A stretch of DNA of 64,000 nucleotides from Liolophura sinensis (GCF_032854445.1 NC_088302.1:18657338-18721337), one strand, 5' to 3'; counted from the stretch's first letter, positions 1-13,116 are shown. Numbers and translations: made by a program. The notes: generated by a model from the letters alone, not told the origin.

Positions 1-1985
1 TCTATGGTCTACAGTGTATGTACATGTGGCTACATGTATGTGTTTGTGCCATGATGTTCATTGTGTCAGACAAACACTTGCCATGTACTCACTTTTCTTC
101 TTGCTGCTCCCCTCCTCTGCCTGTAAGGTGTTGACCAGAAGCTCTGTGGTCTACAGTGTATGTACATGTGGCTACATGTATGTGTTTGTGTCATGATGTT
201 TATTGTGTCAGACAAACACTTGCCATGTACTCACTTTTCTTCTTGCTGCTCCCCTCCTCTGCCTGGAAGGTGTTGACCAGAAGCTCTATGGTCTACAGTG
301 TATGTACATGTGGCTATATGTATGTGTTTGTGTCATGATGTTTATTGTGTCAGACAAACACTTGCCATGTACTCACTTTTCCTTTTGCTGCTCCCCTCCT
401 CTGCCTGGAAGGTGTTGACCAGAAGCTCTATGGTCTACAGTGTATGTACATGTGGCTATATGTATGTGTTTGTGTCATGATGTTTATTGTGTCAGACAAA
501 CACTTGCCATGTACTCACTTTTCTTCTTGCTCCTCCCCTCCTCTGCCTGGAAGGTGTTGACCAGAAGCTCTATGGTCTACAGCGTATGTACATGTGGCTA
601 CATGTATGTGTTTGTGTCATGATGTTCATTGTGTCAGACAAACACTTGCCATGTACTCACTTTTCCTTTTGCTGCTCCCCTCATCTGCCTGGAAGGTGTT
701 GACCAGAAGCTCTATGGTCTACAGTGTTTGTACATGTGGCTACATGTATGTGTTTGTGTCATGATGTTCATTGTGTCAGACAAACACTTGCCATGTACTC
801 ACTTTTCTTCTTGCTGCTCCCCTCCTCTGCCTGGAAGGTGTTGACCAGAAGCTCTATGGTCTACAGTGTATGTACATGTGGCTACATGTATGTGTTTGTG
901 TCATGATGTTCACTGTGTCAGACAAACACTTGCCATGTACTCACTTTTCTTCTTGCTGCTCCCCTCCTCTGCCTGAAAGGTGTTGACCAGAAGCTCTATG
1001 GTCTACAGTGTATGTACATGTGGCTACATGTATGTGTTTGTGTCATGATGTTCACTGTGTCAGACAAACACTTGCCATGTACTCACTTTTCTTCTTGCTG
1101 CTCCCCTCCTCTGCCTGAAAGGTGTTGACCAGAAGCTCTATGGTCTACAGTGTATGTACATGTGGCTATATGTATGTGTTTGTGTCATGATGTTCATTGT
1201 GTCAGACAAACACTTGCCATGCACTCACTTTTCCTTTTGCTGCTCCCCTCCTCTGCCTGGAAGGTGTTGACCAGAAGCTCTTTGGTCTACAGTGTTTGTA
1301 CATGTGGCTACATGTATGTGTTTGTGTCATGATGTTCATTGTGTCAGACAAACACTTGCTATGTACTCACTTTTCTTCTTGCTGCTCCCCTCATCTGCCT
1401 GGAAGGTGTTGACCAGAAGCTCTATGGTCTACAGTGTATGTACATGTGGCTACATGTATGTGTTTGTGTCGTGATGTTCATTGTGTCAGACAAACACTTG
1501 CCATGTACTCACTTTTCTTCTTGCTGCTCCCCTCCTCTGCCTGGAAGGTGTTGACCAGAAGCTCTATGGTCTACAGTGTATGTACATGTGGCTACATGTA
1601 TGTGTTTGTGTCATGATGTTCATTGTGTCAGACAAACACTTGCCATGTACTCACTTTTCTTCTTGCTGCTCCCCTCCTCTGCCTGAAAGGTGTTGACCAG
1701 AAGCTCTATGGTCTACAGTGTATGTACATGTGGCTACATGTATGTGTTTGTGTCATGATGTTCACTGTGTCAGACAAACACTTGCCATGTACTCACTTTT
1801 CTTCTTGCTCCTCCCCTCCTCTGCCTGGAAGGTGTTGACCAGAAGCTCTATGGTCTACAGTGTTTGTACATGTGGCTACATGTATGTGTTTGTGTCATGA
1901 TGTTCATTGTGTCAGACAAACACTTGCCATGTACTCACTTTTCTTCTTGCTGCTCCCCTCCTCTGCCTGGAAGGTGTTGACCAAT
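1..1985 (-). repeat. 142 bp tandem array built from a CCDC171 exon end and its 5' splice site
   Basis: At least 14 head-to-tail copies of a 142 bp unit, continuing past the left edge. The phrase GGTGTTGACCA recurs every 142 bp from about position 127 to 1973. Units are nearly identical, with scattered substitutions (for example GCCTGAAAGG against GCCTGGAAGG, or TTCCTTTTGC against TTCTTCTTGC). Read on the minus strand, each unit holds about 55 bp matching the 3' end of the CCDC171 exon at 1939-2047 (encoding ELLVNTFQAEEGSSKKK), followed by the donor GTGAGT. The last unit (about 1939-1985) is the real exon end; the other 13 lie downstream in the intron. The plus-strand 60 and 71 aa open frames that recur at 142 bp steps are by-products of the repeat. 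Confidence 0.95.
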
Positions 1986-4900
1986 AGCTCCATCTCCCTA
2001 ATACTGCCACTGTACGTCTCCTCCAGGTAAATCTGACGCTTCTTAGCCTGACAACACCCAATGTCTGAAGTATTTACAAGTATCACACAAGACAGCTCAA
2101 GCACTGAGATTACATGGGGCCTTCTGCTAACGACACACCAAAGATTTAACATAATTCACCGTAACGTCCGAGTCTGTTAAACCAGAAAAATGGAACTCCA
2201 TATCAAATAATCAAGGAATTTTAAGTCCATAAACCATATGCAAATTTTAACTTATTCACTTACTAAATACTATTAATATACAGTGTATATCAAATATAAA
2301 TAGTATTTAGTCCTTTTCTCATAGCACATTCCTGCCTACCTTAGCTAGCTCGTCTTTGAGTTCATTGAAGTTTTTCTGGTGGATCTCCAGCTGTTTGGAG
2401 AGACTCTGGATGACTTTCTTCTTGTCCTCTAGCTCAGCTGTCAGTTGATACCTGGCTGAGTCGTGCTCCTTCTCCAGCCTGCAGAACACAGATGTGATAC
2501 AACTATAACACTGGGGGATTAAACACCTTATTCACCATAAAACTAATGCCTTTGCCTAATTTTAAAATTTAGCTGTTATATGTTTCAGCCTGGCATAATT
2601 CATGAAAAGTCTCTACTTTACCAATGGACATTTTATTTATTTATTTATTTATTCAGTATACCTTATATTTTTATTTTTTATGGGAACAAATTTACCCACA
2701 GTTCAGTTGACAATATACTGTAAATGACCCAAAGTTCCCACCAAAAACAGTGTATTGTTAGAAACAAATACATGTCATAAAATATGTGCATGGTTGGTGA
2801 TAATCCAACCATGCAAACAAACCTCAAAACACCTTTCTAAGATCAATAGAACTCTCAGAATGAGGAATAATGAATAACTTAGTCTCTTAAAGAATTTGAA
2901 ACTTTAGGTAATATACAATGACCTATTATCCTGCATCATACTTACCTATGTGTTCACAGGTACTGTTTATACATTACCATATTCTTAAGCATCATATCTG
3001 GACACGTTTACCTTTTTAATTAATGTAATGAAAGATGACCATGAGTCCTACATTTACTTACTTTTCATATCTTTCACGGCCTTCCTTCAACAACTTTTTC
3101 TGCTCCTCGTAACAGTTCTGTAATTCTCTGTAAGAAATAAATAAGTACAGGTAATAAATACCAAGGAGTAACACAATAACAACAGTGTCCGCTGACACTA
3201 TTTTTAAAATGATTCGTTAAATGTTAAAAGTTGTATGCTGAGAGTAAAAACATAGAATAACTACATTTATGGACTGAGATTTGACTGTGAAGTAAATGTG
3301 TGTAATCTGTCATCTTGCTTTAAACTTAAAACACAAATGTAGTATGTGTCATGTCAGTGGCTTTTTAAAGATTCCTGCTGATGTTTAAAGTCTTGTGAAG
3401 TCAATGGACCTTATGCTGGAGGTTTTCCATTTACCTATGTGACCTACATCCCAGAATTCAGTACTTTGATGGTGGGGGTTTCCCCTAATCTAAACTGGTA
3501 CAGAGTATGGGTTTTCTCCCTTACCTGATCTGTTGTCCCAGGCTCTCAACTGTCTTGCTTGACTCAATCTGGGCCCCCTTCTCCACCTCTACAGCTCCCT
3601 CCAGATCTCGTACACGTAGCTAGAGCACAAACATGATACATGGTTTCAGCTTTTCCAACTGCCCAAAACGACAGCTTCGGTACTCCTAGCCCTGAGATTG
3701 GTAAGCCATGTTCCCAGCTTAGCTTCCACATTAACCACTTTGAACCGTTACATTCACTAACCTGGAATTCAGTCCCTGACATCTGCACTTTCTCCAAAGT
3801 GCCAATGCTGTACGGCACAAAAAGAGTCCTGTGATCTTGAAGTAATTCTGAATTCCTATCACCTCATTATGTGGGAATAATAAAGGCCATAACATCACAA
3901 ATAACACAAATGTAACCAATGCACCCACTCAGACAGCATCAGAACCTCATAAGCCACCATTTTCAAACAACATGACTCGGTTGCTAAAGTGGACATGGCT
4001 GCTTTTGCCAAAATTAAAACAATCTGTTTTCACAATAGAATCGATTACACCTCATTTCTGTTCATTATTAACACACAAATTAAAAGTGTCCCAAACAATT
4101 TGTCAATCGCCCTTTAGATGGTGTACATCTTAATGGTTTCAATCGTATCATTCCATCTTTTCCGGGACGATGCCAGGTCCTGCCAACACAAACTGAACAT
4201 GGCAGTTAGCGAAGATTGGCTTGCAACCAATGTAACAGATACATTTGTGATAATTGTGACGTTATGGTCTTTATTATTCATGAATAACTAGGTGATATGA
4301 AGTCACAAGTACTGAAGGGTTACAGGATACATGTTTTTGTAGCACGCAGCTTTGACATGTTGAGGACAGCACACGCAGATCAACCAAGTTCCAGGTTAGT
4401 AAATGGAAGATCACAGGTCTGTACTTCTAAAAGTTAAGCTGGGAAGAATGAAACAGAACTCAGATCTAGGGTACTCCATGAAGCTCAACACAGTTAAATT
4501 TAAGTGCTTTAATGTTTTCCACTTATTATGTCTTTATTCTGAAAAGACTTTTGTCACATATATTTGAGATTATACTTTATATCTACATGAGTATCATAAC
4601 TACTGAAAGTAAAATGTAACTTGTACAGCCAGATGTGGATGACAAAAATATGTTTAACCTTTATCATGGGACAGAATCACGAGTTCCTGGATTTCAGGTG
4701 CCAATTGCACTATGCCATTTTTTTCTTTGATCAAAATTTCACAATTCATCACAATGCTTACCTTTTAGTACTGGAAGCTAAATTTTGACACACTTGTCAG
4801 GATAACAGTGAAGAGGTGGTCCAAAGGACTTAAAAATCATTTTTAAAATCACATTTCAAAGTTGTACTGCAGTCAGAAATGAGTTGGTGGAATTAGGTAC

Positions 4901-7900
4901 CAATTAGCAAAACACAAGACAGAAGCTGATTTTTCATGTCTAAAACTCAAATCCTTGGAGGCCTCTTTGGCCGAATGGTTAGAGTGCCAGCGTAGTGCAA
5001 GGACTCAGGAGCCTCTCACCAATGCAGTCATTGTGAGTTCAAGTCCAGCTGAAGCTGGCCTCCTCTCTGGTCATATGTGGGAACATCTAATGGCAGTCTG
5101 TGGATGGAAGTGGTTTTACCCGAGCCGCCCTGTTTTCTCTCACCATAAGGCTGGTCTGAAATATTCTGTAGTACATCATCAACACCCATCAAGCCTTCTT
5201 GTGCTATACTCCACAAAACATACAGTACAAGAGCTGGTTAAACTTGAAAAGTGTACCTGAGTTATTTCCGAGTTAAACTTGCTCTCCAGGTGAGCCGCTC
5301 TCTCAGCCTCAATCATCCCCTCCAGGGATTTGACCTTCTTCACAGTAATCTGCAACACAACAATTCAACCATTCAAAGTTCATAGTAGTTTTATATACAA
5401 AGAGAATTCATACATAGGCTGTACCATGATCATAACATAAAGGGATACTGTCTTGTCAGAAAAGTACATAAATTTGTATATTAGTGTGATCTGTCAGCAA
5501 ATAAAAAATACTGACGATATTTTCTGATAATATTCTGGGCTAAAATGACAACCTTACAAAAACAACACTTACGGTCAATTCTTTCTTGGTTTGCTCACCT
5601 CTCTCCTTAGCATACTCAAGCTCGGTGGTAGTACGCCGGAGAAGCCCAATGTGATTTTGTCGTTCAGCTGAAACAGAAAACAGCATACCCTTAGCAAACA
5701 AGGAAAGATTCCAGAAAGCCAGCTTTGACTGCAGTCAGAATTTGACATTTGATGTAAAGGAGATAAAATTTGAAATACCCGGCAAAAGTTTTGATAAGAC
5801 AAATATACTCCAAGTTAAGCCTTATGGAAACAAAACTACAGTCAAACCGGTTGTATGCGGCCAGCGAAGGGAGATGAAATAAGAAGGTGCTTAAGGCAGG
5901 TGGCCACATAACACAGGCTCGGTAAAAGAAAGATCCAACACATAAGTTATGTTTCTGAATATAACCCATTGGTATTAATTTCGGATATGATCAACATTTA
6001 TACCTACATACATTTAGTAGATATATAACAACAGTATACTAATATCTCCAAAAAGTGAAGCAGCGTGGGTTATAAGCCTAAAGACCTAATGGTGTTCACA
6101 CAGAGTGTACATAAACGAGCACAATACAACCCAAGTTTCAAATCAGAGCATGTGTGACATTTAAGAGCACCTTCCCCCCAACATTTTCATGGTCTAGAAA
6201 GTCATGTGCCAGTTGGGCCAACTTGGATAATCAATATTCCAATAAACTTTTAGACTCTGAATCGCAGCTAGACTGATGAGCTGTAAGAGAATTCATTCAA
6301 TTCGGTTTGCCATTACTGGTGAAGCAACAAAACATATCCTACATATATACGAATTAGGAAACTTCAACACATGTTTGTGAGAGGTCACATTTTGGCAAAC
6401 CAAAAAGAACGCACAACACCAGGTGACTACAGAAATAATGGCCAGGCAAGCCAGATGCTTTGTAAAACAAACCAATCTTGGATGAAACCATAGAAGGTCT
6501 GATTATACCCCGGTTTGCCCACTGAGACTTTATGGCTTTTACACCTCATGGGACTAATCACACTGTCTGCGTGTCCTGACAATAAGCAGGCTGGGCATTA
6601 CAACAAATAGACTTTACCGCCATTGACCAGTAAAACTTCACTTGTCAAGACAAATTGGCAGGTTACAACAATGCAAATTTTCAATCATTCTCAAAGCTGC
6701 CGAAGTTTGTGACCGCCATCTTGAGATTTTTGTCAATGTCCAATCATCAACACCTTTGAAAATCTCAGCCTCGTAGGGCAGGTTGATATTTGACATTGTT
6801 ACAATAACAGCCACTGGCTGTATTGGACAGATGTCTACATATTACAGGTCCTTGAAGGTTTGATGTACTTTTCTGATTTTTTGACTGAAGCCAAAAAAAC
6901 ATGACAAAGCCCTCCCACCCCACAAAAGCCCAGCATGTCCCAAGTATATTTAAGGGGGCATAACTCTGAATCTTCAAGTGAACAAAGTGGGTACAAGCTC
7001 GAGCTTTACAGATACTACTTCATGTGAAAAGTGGGCTGGCAATGATGTCACATTGTCTTCATGCTCCCTGCCAGACAATTTTATTACTTGCTAATAACCA
7101 ATCAGTGCTTCATGAAAAACAGGGCAGGGTTTCAGCTTCCAGTTTTTTAATCTCACACATGCATGCATGTAGGAATACATACAACATCAAGACTTACTTT
7201 CTGCATCTTGCAATCTGTCACTCAACTCAGATATAGCACTGAAATAAACACACAAAAGTATACTGAGTCGACAATGTTGAAATACCATCCATACATACAA
7301 GCGTTTACATGTAAACATGTAAAAAGATCCACAGCCATTTATCATGAAAATTTGCTACATTGCATGACTTATCGTTGAGAGCTAGACAGATGATTGTAAC
7401 AACTGGTGTGAGTAGAGGGTGACTGGTGAGGTCGTGAATTGTAAGGCCCGCGTGGTGTGAATGGCTAGTTCCATCCTGACCAAATTAACTTATCACTTTA
7501 TCGAAAGAACGTCATAAAAACCAAACTGTGCTACAAACTCAAGCTTTACCCATCAAATACAGAAGGGGTTTCAGTCACAAAGTAGCAAAACTCCACCGAT
7601 CGTTTTCCTGTAGCACATGTTCTAGTTTGTCCCTGTCAGCACGTAGCACTTCCTTTTCTGTCTGACACTTGGCTAATAGCTCCTCCTGTATATACACCAA
7701 CAGATACCAACGTATACTCTACTGTATTTGATGCCTCTCTAAGGGTGTCTGTTCAACATGTTAACTATTTTTATACAAATGCGATGCAAGCAGCAATTTC
7801 ATCTGGAATATAAATGTTTGTTTACTTATTTATATTTAGATATGAAGATCAACGTAGAATATACTGATTACATGATGGCTGCCAGGTTTATGAGAGAGGG

Positions 7901-10900
7901 AAACCTGAATGTGAGGAAACAAACTGCTCTGCACCATGTATACGACAAGCTGTCTGACTTAAAGCTCCAGAATAATCTTTTGCTAGAAAATTTCATAATC
8001 AAATCAAATATCCATAAGGAGAGAACTACATGCTAAAGAAAAAATCGTTTTCCACGTATGATAATTTCTGGGTTCCTTCTCTATAAAAGTACTGTACATT
8101 CATTTTATGACTTATTTTATGACTTATTAAAAATAGAGACCTATGCTTTGAGAATGAACATATTTTTTCCTATTACCAGTTTTTCTCATGGGTAAACAAT
8201 TATAACTTACCTTTTCCTCTACTTCTGATTTCAGCTTCTTCTCTGCAGAATCTGACGATCTTTCAACATCTCTGATTTGCTCCTGGAGTTTGGATATTTC
8301 TTCTGACATCTGAGCCATTTTCTCTGAAAAACAAAGAAGCATTAACAACTAAAGAGGGAATGAACAGCTAAATGAAACACTTACAAATACCCAGCTGGAT
8401 AAGAGAGGTGAGCTCAAGGTACACCCATGGTGTTCAAACAGTAAATCTTTCAGTTGAAATGTCTCATCCCCTATTAAGCTTGTTCATAAACAAAACTGAT
8501 GACAAAAACTGCGTGTAACCGATTTGAAAAATAAAGACAGATGACCATTAAAATATAAACACCAACTGATGGCTTCATTTCAACAGCAAAGAAGCTTTCT
8601 TCACACAACAATATTTTAACATAAAGTTTTAAAATTAGCTTCAAATATTCACGGTACAAAATTTAAAGAATGTAGACATAGATGCTTCACTGTGCTAAAT
8701 TACCTTTCATGTGATCCCCAGAATCATGTAGAGCTTTTGTTTTATCAGCACTTTCTTTCTTCACTTGATTCAAATCCCTCCTTGCTTTGGCTAACTCAAA
8801 CTCAAGGTTTTGTCGAGTTGCCTCCCCTTTCTCCAGCTGAGCCCTCAGTTTGGTGGTTTTCACTTTCAAGGGTGGTGATCTAAACGCAACAAAGACTGAT
8901 AATTGAATGGTCCATTGTTGAGTCACAGCATTAAACAACGTTTCACTTCTCACTTAAACAGCTACCATACAATGAATCTTTCACATCTTTTGTGGGAAGA
9001 GATATTTTACATGTACAAACATCTTCATTTCAAGCCAGCACAGAGACCACTTCTTCAGGTGTACTCAATTTCACATGGGTCAGGGTACTCAATTTCATAC
9101 GGGTCAGGGCTTGAAATTAACGCTGGTTCGGTGGTCCTAAGCCAGTGGATTTGCTGTCGGACCAGTTGAGTTTGCAAAGCACTGGTCCAACGGGCCAGTA
9201 GAAAAAACAAACACTTTCAGTGATAAGTCTTTGTCTATTTAGAAATCGGGACGTGAATTGTTTTTTTTGTACACTGGCGCCATAAATGTCACTCATACAT
9301 GGAGTGACAACAGTCGTCCTTGTCAGACGACAGCAGGGTTCTGTTCCACACTGGTTGCAGTTTGGTAGGCGGAAACACCCGAGCAGTGTACGAAGAGTTC
9401 CAGTCGACATCATTATGAAAAGGAAGTTTGAAGTGCGGAAACCCCCAAGCAATGTATAGGTCGCGTCAGGAAGGTGATCTGACTGGAAGGCAAGTACAGT
9501 CCATAAAAAATCCGTCTCTCTAATCGTATGTATATCGTATCATGTACACACGCCCAGTACAAATTATTGATTTGTATGTCTCTAACCGCGGCAATAAATC
9601 AACAACAACAACGTCGCAATGTGGCGAACCTTAGATGGAGCTAAGCCTCCTGAAAAGAAAGCAAGATTAACTGACGATCAGTTAAGCACAAATGTTGGGT
9701 GTAGTGAGTGTGCATATTTAGTGTGAAAATAAAAGCATCCATTAAGTGACACTTTGTGACTGACCAGTCACTGTAGGGTTATCCAGTTAAACCTGAATGA
9801 CCAGCAGCTCACTGTCGGCTGTCATAATTGAAATACTGTGCTTACAGCTACTGCTAATACATTAGCGCTTGTTATGGATTTCTTGCTGTTTTAACTGACT
9901 TAGTTTGATTAATTTCTTATCAGTAAAAGTAATGTGGTAGCACCAAAAGTGTCACTTTAAGGTTTGTACATGTGCTGCAGCAAGTGGATTTTACACATCA
10001 AAGATGAAACTTAAAGCTGAAATACAGTACTTATGAGCTCATGAAATTTGTAAATAAAAAAAAAACATACAAATTGTTTTGTTTCAAGCAAGACTTTCAC
10101 TTGTAACACCCAATGATTCATTTCCAAAGAAATGAGCCGTTTTATTAAAGTGCTTGTTATGGAGGTATCAAGCGTGTCCTTTTCACTTTGTCAGGACCAG
10201 TAAATCTACGGTAGGACCAGTAAAACTCTGAGTATACTGGTCCTGTTGGCCAGATAGACTTTCTGCCTACATTCTAGCCCGGTATGGGTTGTCTTAAATT
10301 TTGTGTTTAGTTTCAATACATCTGAGAGAACAAACACGACTAACTACTGACGTATAAATCTGGTGAGTGCTTTGAATATGACTTTATACACTGTTCATGT
10401 GTATTTCACAGTGGCTATTTTCAGTCAGACATAACGTATGGTCACATTTTGCATATGTATTCACATACTAATGCATATAAGTAAGTCATAAATTCGGATA
10501 TTTTTTCTGTATGACAAAATATGTTACCTCATTGTTTGAACGAGTTGTTGACATCAGCCTTTCCTTTTCAATGTTGTTTAATCTTTTCTTCAGCTGTATT
10601 ACAGTATCTGATTGGGAAATGAAATAAATCCAGAGATATTACAAGCCACTGTTCACAACCAAGTTAGGAATGACTAACCAAAAAATAACTTATAATGTAA
10701 TAACAATGATTCCTTTTATCCCTCTGATTGCCGTTCAGGGCTGTGCTAATAAAGATTGTCCTGATTATTGGTGAAAAAATCCAGAGTTACCCACTGATCC
10801 TCTCCAGGTATCATATCTTTGCCTTAATCCACAGCCAAACCTGCCAGAGCTGAATTTGCTTTATTTATTTATTTCATTGGTGTACTCAAGGATATTTCAC

Positions 10901-11943
10901 TTATACGACGGCAGCCAGCATTATGATGGGAGGAAACCAGGCAGAGCCCAGGGAAACCCACAACCATTCGCGGTTTGCTGGAAGATCTTCCCACTTACAG
11001 CTGGGAGGAAGTCAGCATGAGCTGGACTTGAAGTCACAGCGACCGCATTGATAAAAAGCACCTGGGTCATTTCACCATGCTGGTGTGCTATCTCGGCCAC
11101 AGAGACACTGAGGCTGGATCTGAACCTACAACCTCACTGACCTAGAGAAAATTGGCCTTGTCTTTAACATTTCACACAGTTTGTCATGCAGTTATAGCAC
11201 CATGTACATGTTATTATCTCACCCTGCTCTGTCTGGAAATCCAGCTGAGCCTGATGAAGCTGTGACTTCAATTGTGTGTTCTCCACCCTCAGTCTGCTCA
11301 GATCCTCAATCCCTGGGGAGGGGCTCAGAAAACGCCTCTCTTGTAAGGAGGAGCGGAATATCCCATTCATGTCGCCCTGATTCAAAAACAAAAAAATAGC
11401 ATGATACTTGCTATAAATTTACAATTCTGTCATGGGTATTACTTTCACAAAAATGAAAAAACAATTGCATTCTTAAAAATTACAATTCCCTGAAAATTAA
11501 ACCAATAACTGCCTGATAACGTATATTACAAATAACGCATGTACATGCATATGCTACGTTTAATGTTACCACAAGGTAAATAAACTGAAAGAGTTTCAAT
11601 GATCAGATGTAAATTACAAAGGCTTTGCCTCTGAGTGAATGTACTAGCAGTGTTCAGCAGCTAAAAGGGTTTCGGAGTAAAAAGCTCTGAGAGGTTTTAA
11701 AAACAAAAACTTTGGAGTACTTTTATATTTAAGTTACAAAGACTAGTAATTATTTAACACAAATGATGGTCTAAAACCTTTGTAAACTTAAATGACACTC
11801 ACGCATTCCAGGCTAATATTATGATCCAAATTGTGTCCGAATGAGTTTTTGGGTGATATCTTAGGCGAGGAGCTCCGTGGCATGATTATCTCCTCCTCTC
11901 CACCTTTTGTCAACTCTCGGCCATGAGACACTGGACTACTCAT
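1939..11943 (-). CDS. CCDC171: Coiled-coil domain-containing protein 171-like (partial, 3' end beyond left edge)
   Basis: Minus-strand coding exons, in gene order: 11943-11803, 11376-11223, 10607-10528, 8879-8704, 8323-8211, 7685-7597, 7238-7198, 5667-5573, 5349-5257, 3619-3525, 3127-3062, 2478-2340 and 2047-1939. All have GT-AG borders and phases join, apart from a one-base problem at 8848-8862. About 463 residues are visible. The start is the first ATG after a likely acceptor, giving MSSPVSHGRELTKGG. The protein is almost all heptad-rich coiled coil. The exon at 8704-8879 encodes KLRAQLEKGEATRQ and LEFELAKARR, which from memory resemble the N-terminal coiled coil of vertebrate CCDC171; this is the basis for the name. 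The molecular function of the family is poorly known. The final visible exon opens into the 142 bp array. Other coiled-coil families remain possible, but the LEKGEATRQ block is distinctive. Confidence 0.78.
2161..8200. other. CCDC171 intronic sequence
   Basis: Between the short exons listed for CCDC171 the sequence is AT-rich intron. Apart from a SINE at 4956-5172 and a short TTTA microsatellite near 2632-2652, I see no other gene, RNA gene or repeat that I can support here. The stretches 2480-3060, 3620-4955, 5670-7195 and 7690-8210 hold only chance open frames. Confidence 0.6.
4956..5172 (+). mobile_element. tRNA-derived SINE, sense copy, 3' truncated
   Basis: The head carries an A-box-like TGGCCGAATGGTTAG (about 4969-4983) and a B-box-like GAGTTCAAGTCC (about 5035-5046), the RNA polymerase III promoter pair of a tRNA. 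The body (GGCCTCCTCT, then CACCATAAGGCTGG) matches the other copies in this window read in reverse. The copy stops before the CAAATAAATAAAT tail. It lies in an intron of CCDC171. The 101 aa open frame across it is not a gene. Confidence 0.85.
9108..10290. mobile_element. Candidate ~1.2 kb non-autonomous mobile element in a CCDC171 intron
   Basis: The stretch opens with GGGCTTGAAATTAACG and closes with a sequence whose reverse complement begins GGGCTAGAATG, so the ends look weakly inverted. Near both ends sit related segments (about 9156-9205 and 10198-10255) built from GGACCAGT, ACTGGTCC and GGCCAGTAG. A similar arrangement appears at 51320-52290. No transposase frame is visible; one 35-codon frame lies inside. 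Borders and target duplications are not resolved. Confidence 0.4.
9619..9726 (+). pseudogene. 35-codon frame with a KPPEKKAR motif inside the candidate element
   Basis: A short ATG frame beginning MWRTLDGAKPPEKKARLTDD that stops after 35 codons. The basic KPPEKKAR motif a few residues from the start resembles the N-termini of transposon-related zinc-finger proteins, but this is only a resemblance. It may be a fragment of a first exon carried by a mobile element, or chance. No continuation after the stop was recognised. Confidence 0.25.
10858..11106 (-). mobile_element. tRNA-derived SINE, antisense copy
   Basis: On the plus strand it starts with TTTATTTATTTATTTCATTGG, continues with the family phrases TTCACTTATACGACGGC and ATGGGAGGAAACC, and ends with GAGCTGGACTTGAAGTC (reverse of the B-box region) and TATCTCGGCCACAGAG. 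It lies in a CCDC171 intron. It has diverged from the better copies at 14145 and 50056. Confidence 0.85.
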
Positions 11944-12186
11944 CTTGTTTAGTTATTCTAATCAGAACGAAATACCTACAATAATACACACACAATTCTA
12001 CATGAATGACAGCAGGTCTAATTTAAAGTATTTATACTAGTACGTTGAGGACATGTCATATTTATTCTGAAAACATTCTATATGATTTATACCGTGTGTG
12101 CTGTAAGTCATGTATACACATGTAGGCCTAATGTTCACACGACAAATATGTTGAAAGCTTTTATTTTTTTTCTGGTATATTTACTC

Positions 12187-12430
12187 ATTTTATTTATTTG
12201 ATTGGCATTTACGCCGTACTCAAGAATATTTCACTTATGTAAAACAGCGACCAGCATTATGGTGGGAGGAAACTGCGCAGAGCCCGGGAGAAACCCAGGA
12301 CCATTTGCAGGTTGCTGACAGACCTTCCCATGTAGATGAAGCAAGCATGAGCTGGACTTGAACTCCCAGTGACCACACTGGTCAGAGGTACCTGGGTCAC
12401 TGCCTCGCGGCGGCGTGTTAACCACCCTTT
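12187..12430 (-). mobile_element. tRNA-derived SINE, antisense copy
   Basis: Near-complete antisense copy with TTTATTTGATTGGCATTTAC, GTACTCAAGAATATTTCACT, ATTATGGTGGGAGGAAAC, GCATGAGCTGGACTTGAACT and a decayed A-box end. It sits in the proposed first intron of CCDC171. The 85 and 66 aa minus-strand frames across it are repeat shadows. Confidence 0.88.
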
Positions 12431-13116
12431 TCTGGCATAGTCTTGATCCATACGCACCTATGTCCAAAGTTAATCCATTAAGGTGCACTATTGGCTTTCT
12501 GCGCCAAGCAGACCATATGACCCCTGAATTTCATTTACAGCAATGCTCCGATATTACAAATCTCATGTGATAATGTGTGAAAAACATATAGTGCACTGAG
12601 CTCAGTTACTCAGGGTCAGTAAAAATGCAAATGAACATGTTTAAAGTGTTAGCCCCAGTTAAACCGTTTTAAATGACTCAAATCACAAGCGCCTTCCATA
12701 TATTAATGTCAGCCCAGTGACATGCGTTAGACGAAATACACAGGAAAAACAAAAACAAACCGCCGTTGAATGTTGTCACTAACAGTTCAGGCAGTCATTA
12801 TATACCTAGCGGCTGTGGATATAGTCGTTACATCCACAACGGCTGAGTAAATAGCCACTCCGCACAGTTAAACAGTCAAACGTAAAAGGGTTTCCTACTC
12901 ACCTAACGTATCTGTTAATTAACGTTACTAACCGAAAATATCAACATATATTACCCTCTAGAGAAAGTGAAAGTAGTCTAGTAGTCATTGCATAGCTGAC
13001 TGTTTTCACTAAAACGGCCTACCGCACAGAACTACGGAAGAAACAATCAGTGACAAAAGACAAGTCTGAACGCGATTTCTCTCGGTAAATAAAATTTAAC
13101 CAAGAAAAACACTTAC

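Noticed and set aside
14-1900. Recurring 60 and 71 aa plus-strand open frames, Cys/Tyr/Val-rich, at 142 bp steps
   Set aside because: They are the translation of a tandem repeat whose period (142) is not a multiple of three. The real signal is the minus-strand exon end.
1-1985. Regular repeats that might be taken for a CRISPR array
   Set aside because: There are no unique spacers; the whole 142 bp unit is repeated, in an animal intron.
4969-5046. Possible tRNA gene with A and B boxes
   Set aside because: It is the head of a dispersed SINE with the same body and tail as a dozen other copies. A clean cloverleaf with acceptor stem is not evident.
5591-5600. Alternative donor (GAGAG|GTGAGC) for the CCDC171 exon at 5573-5667
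   Set aside because: It would leave the wrong phase for the next exon; the donor at 5572 keeps the frame.
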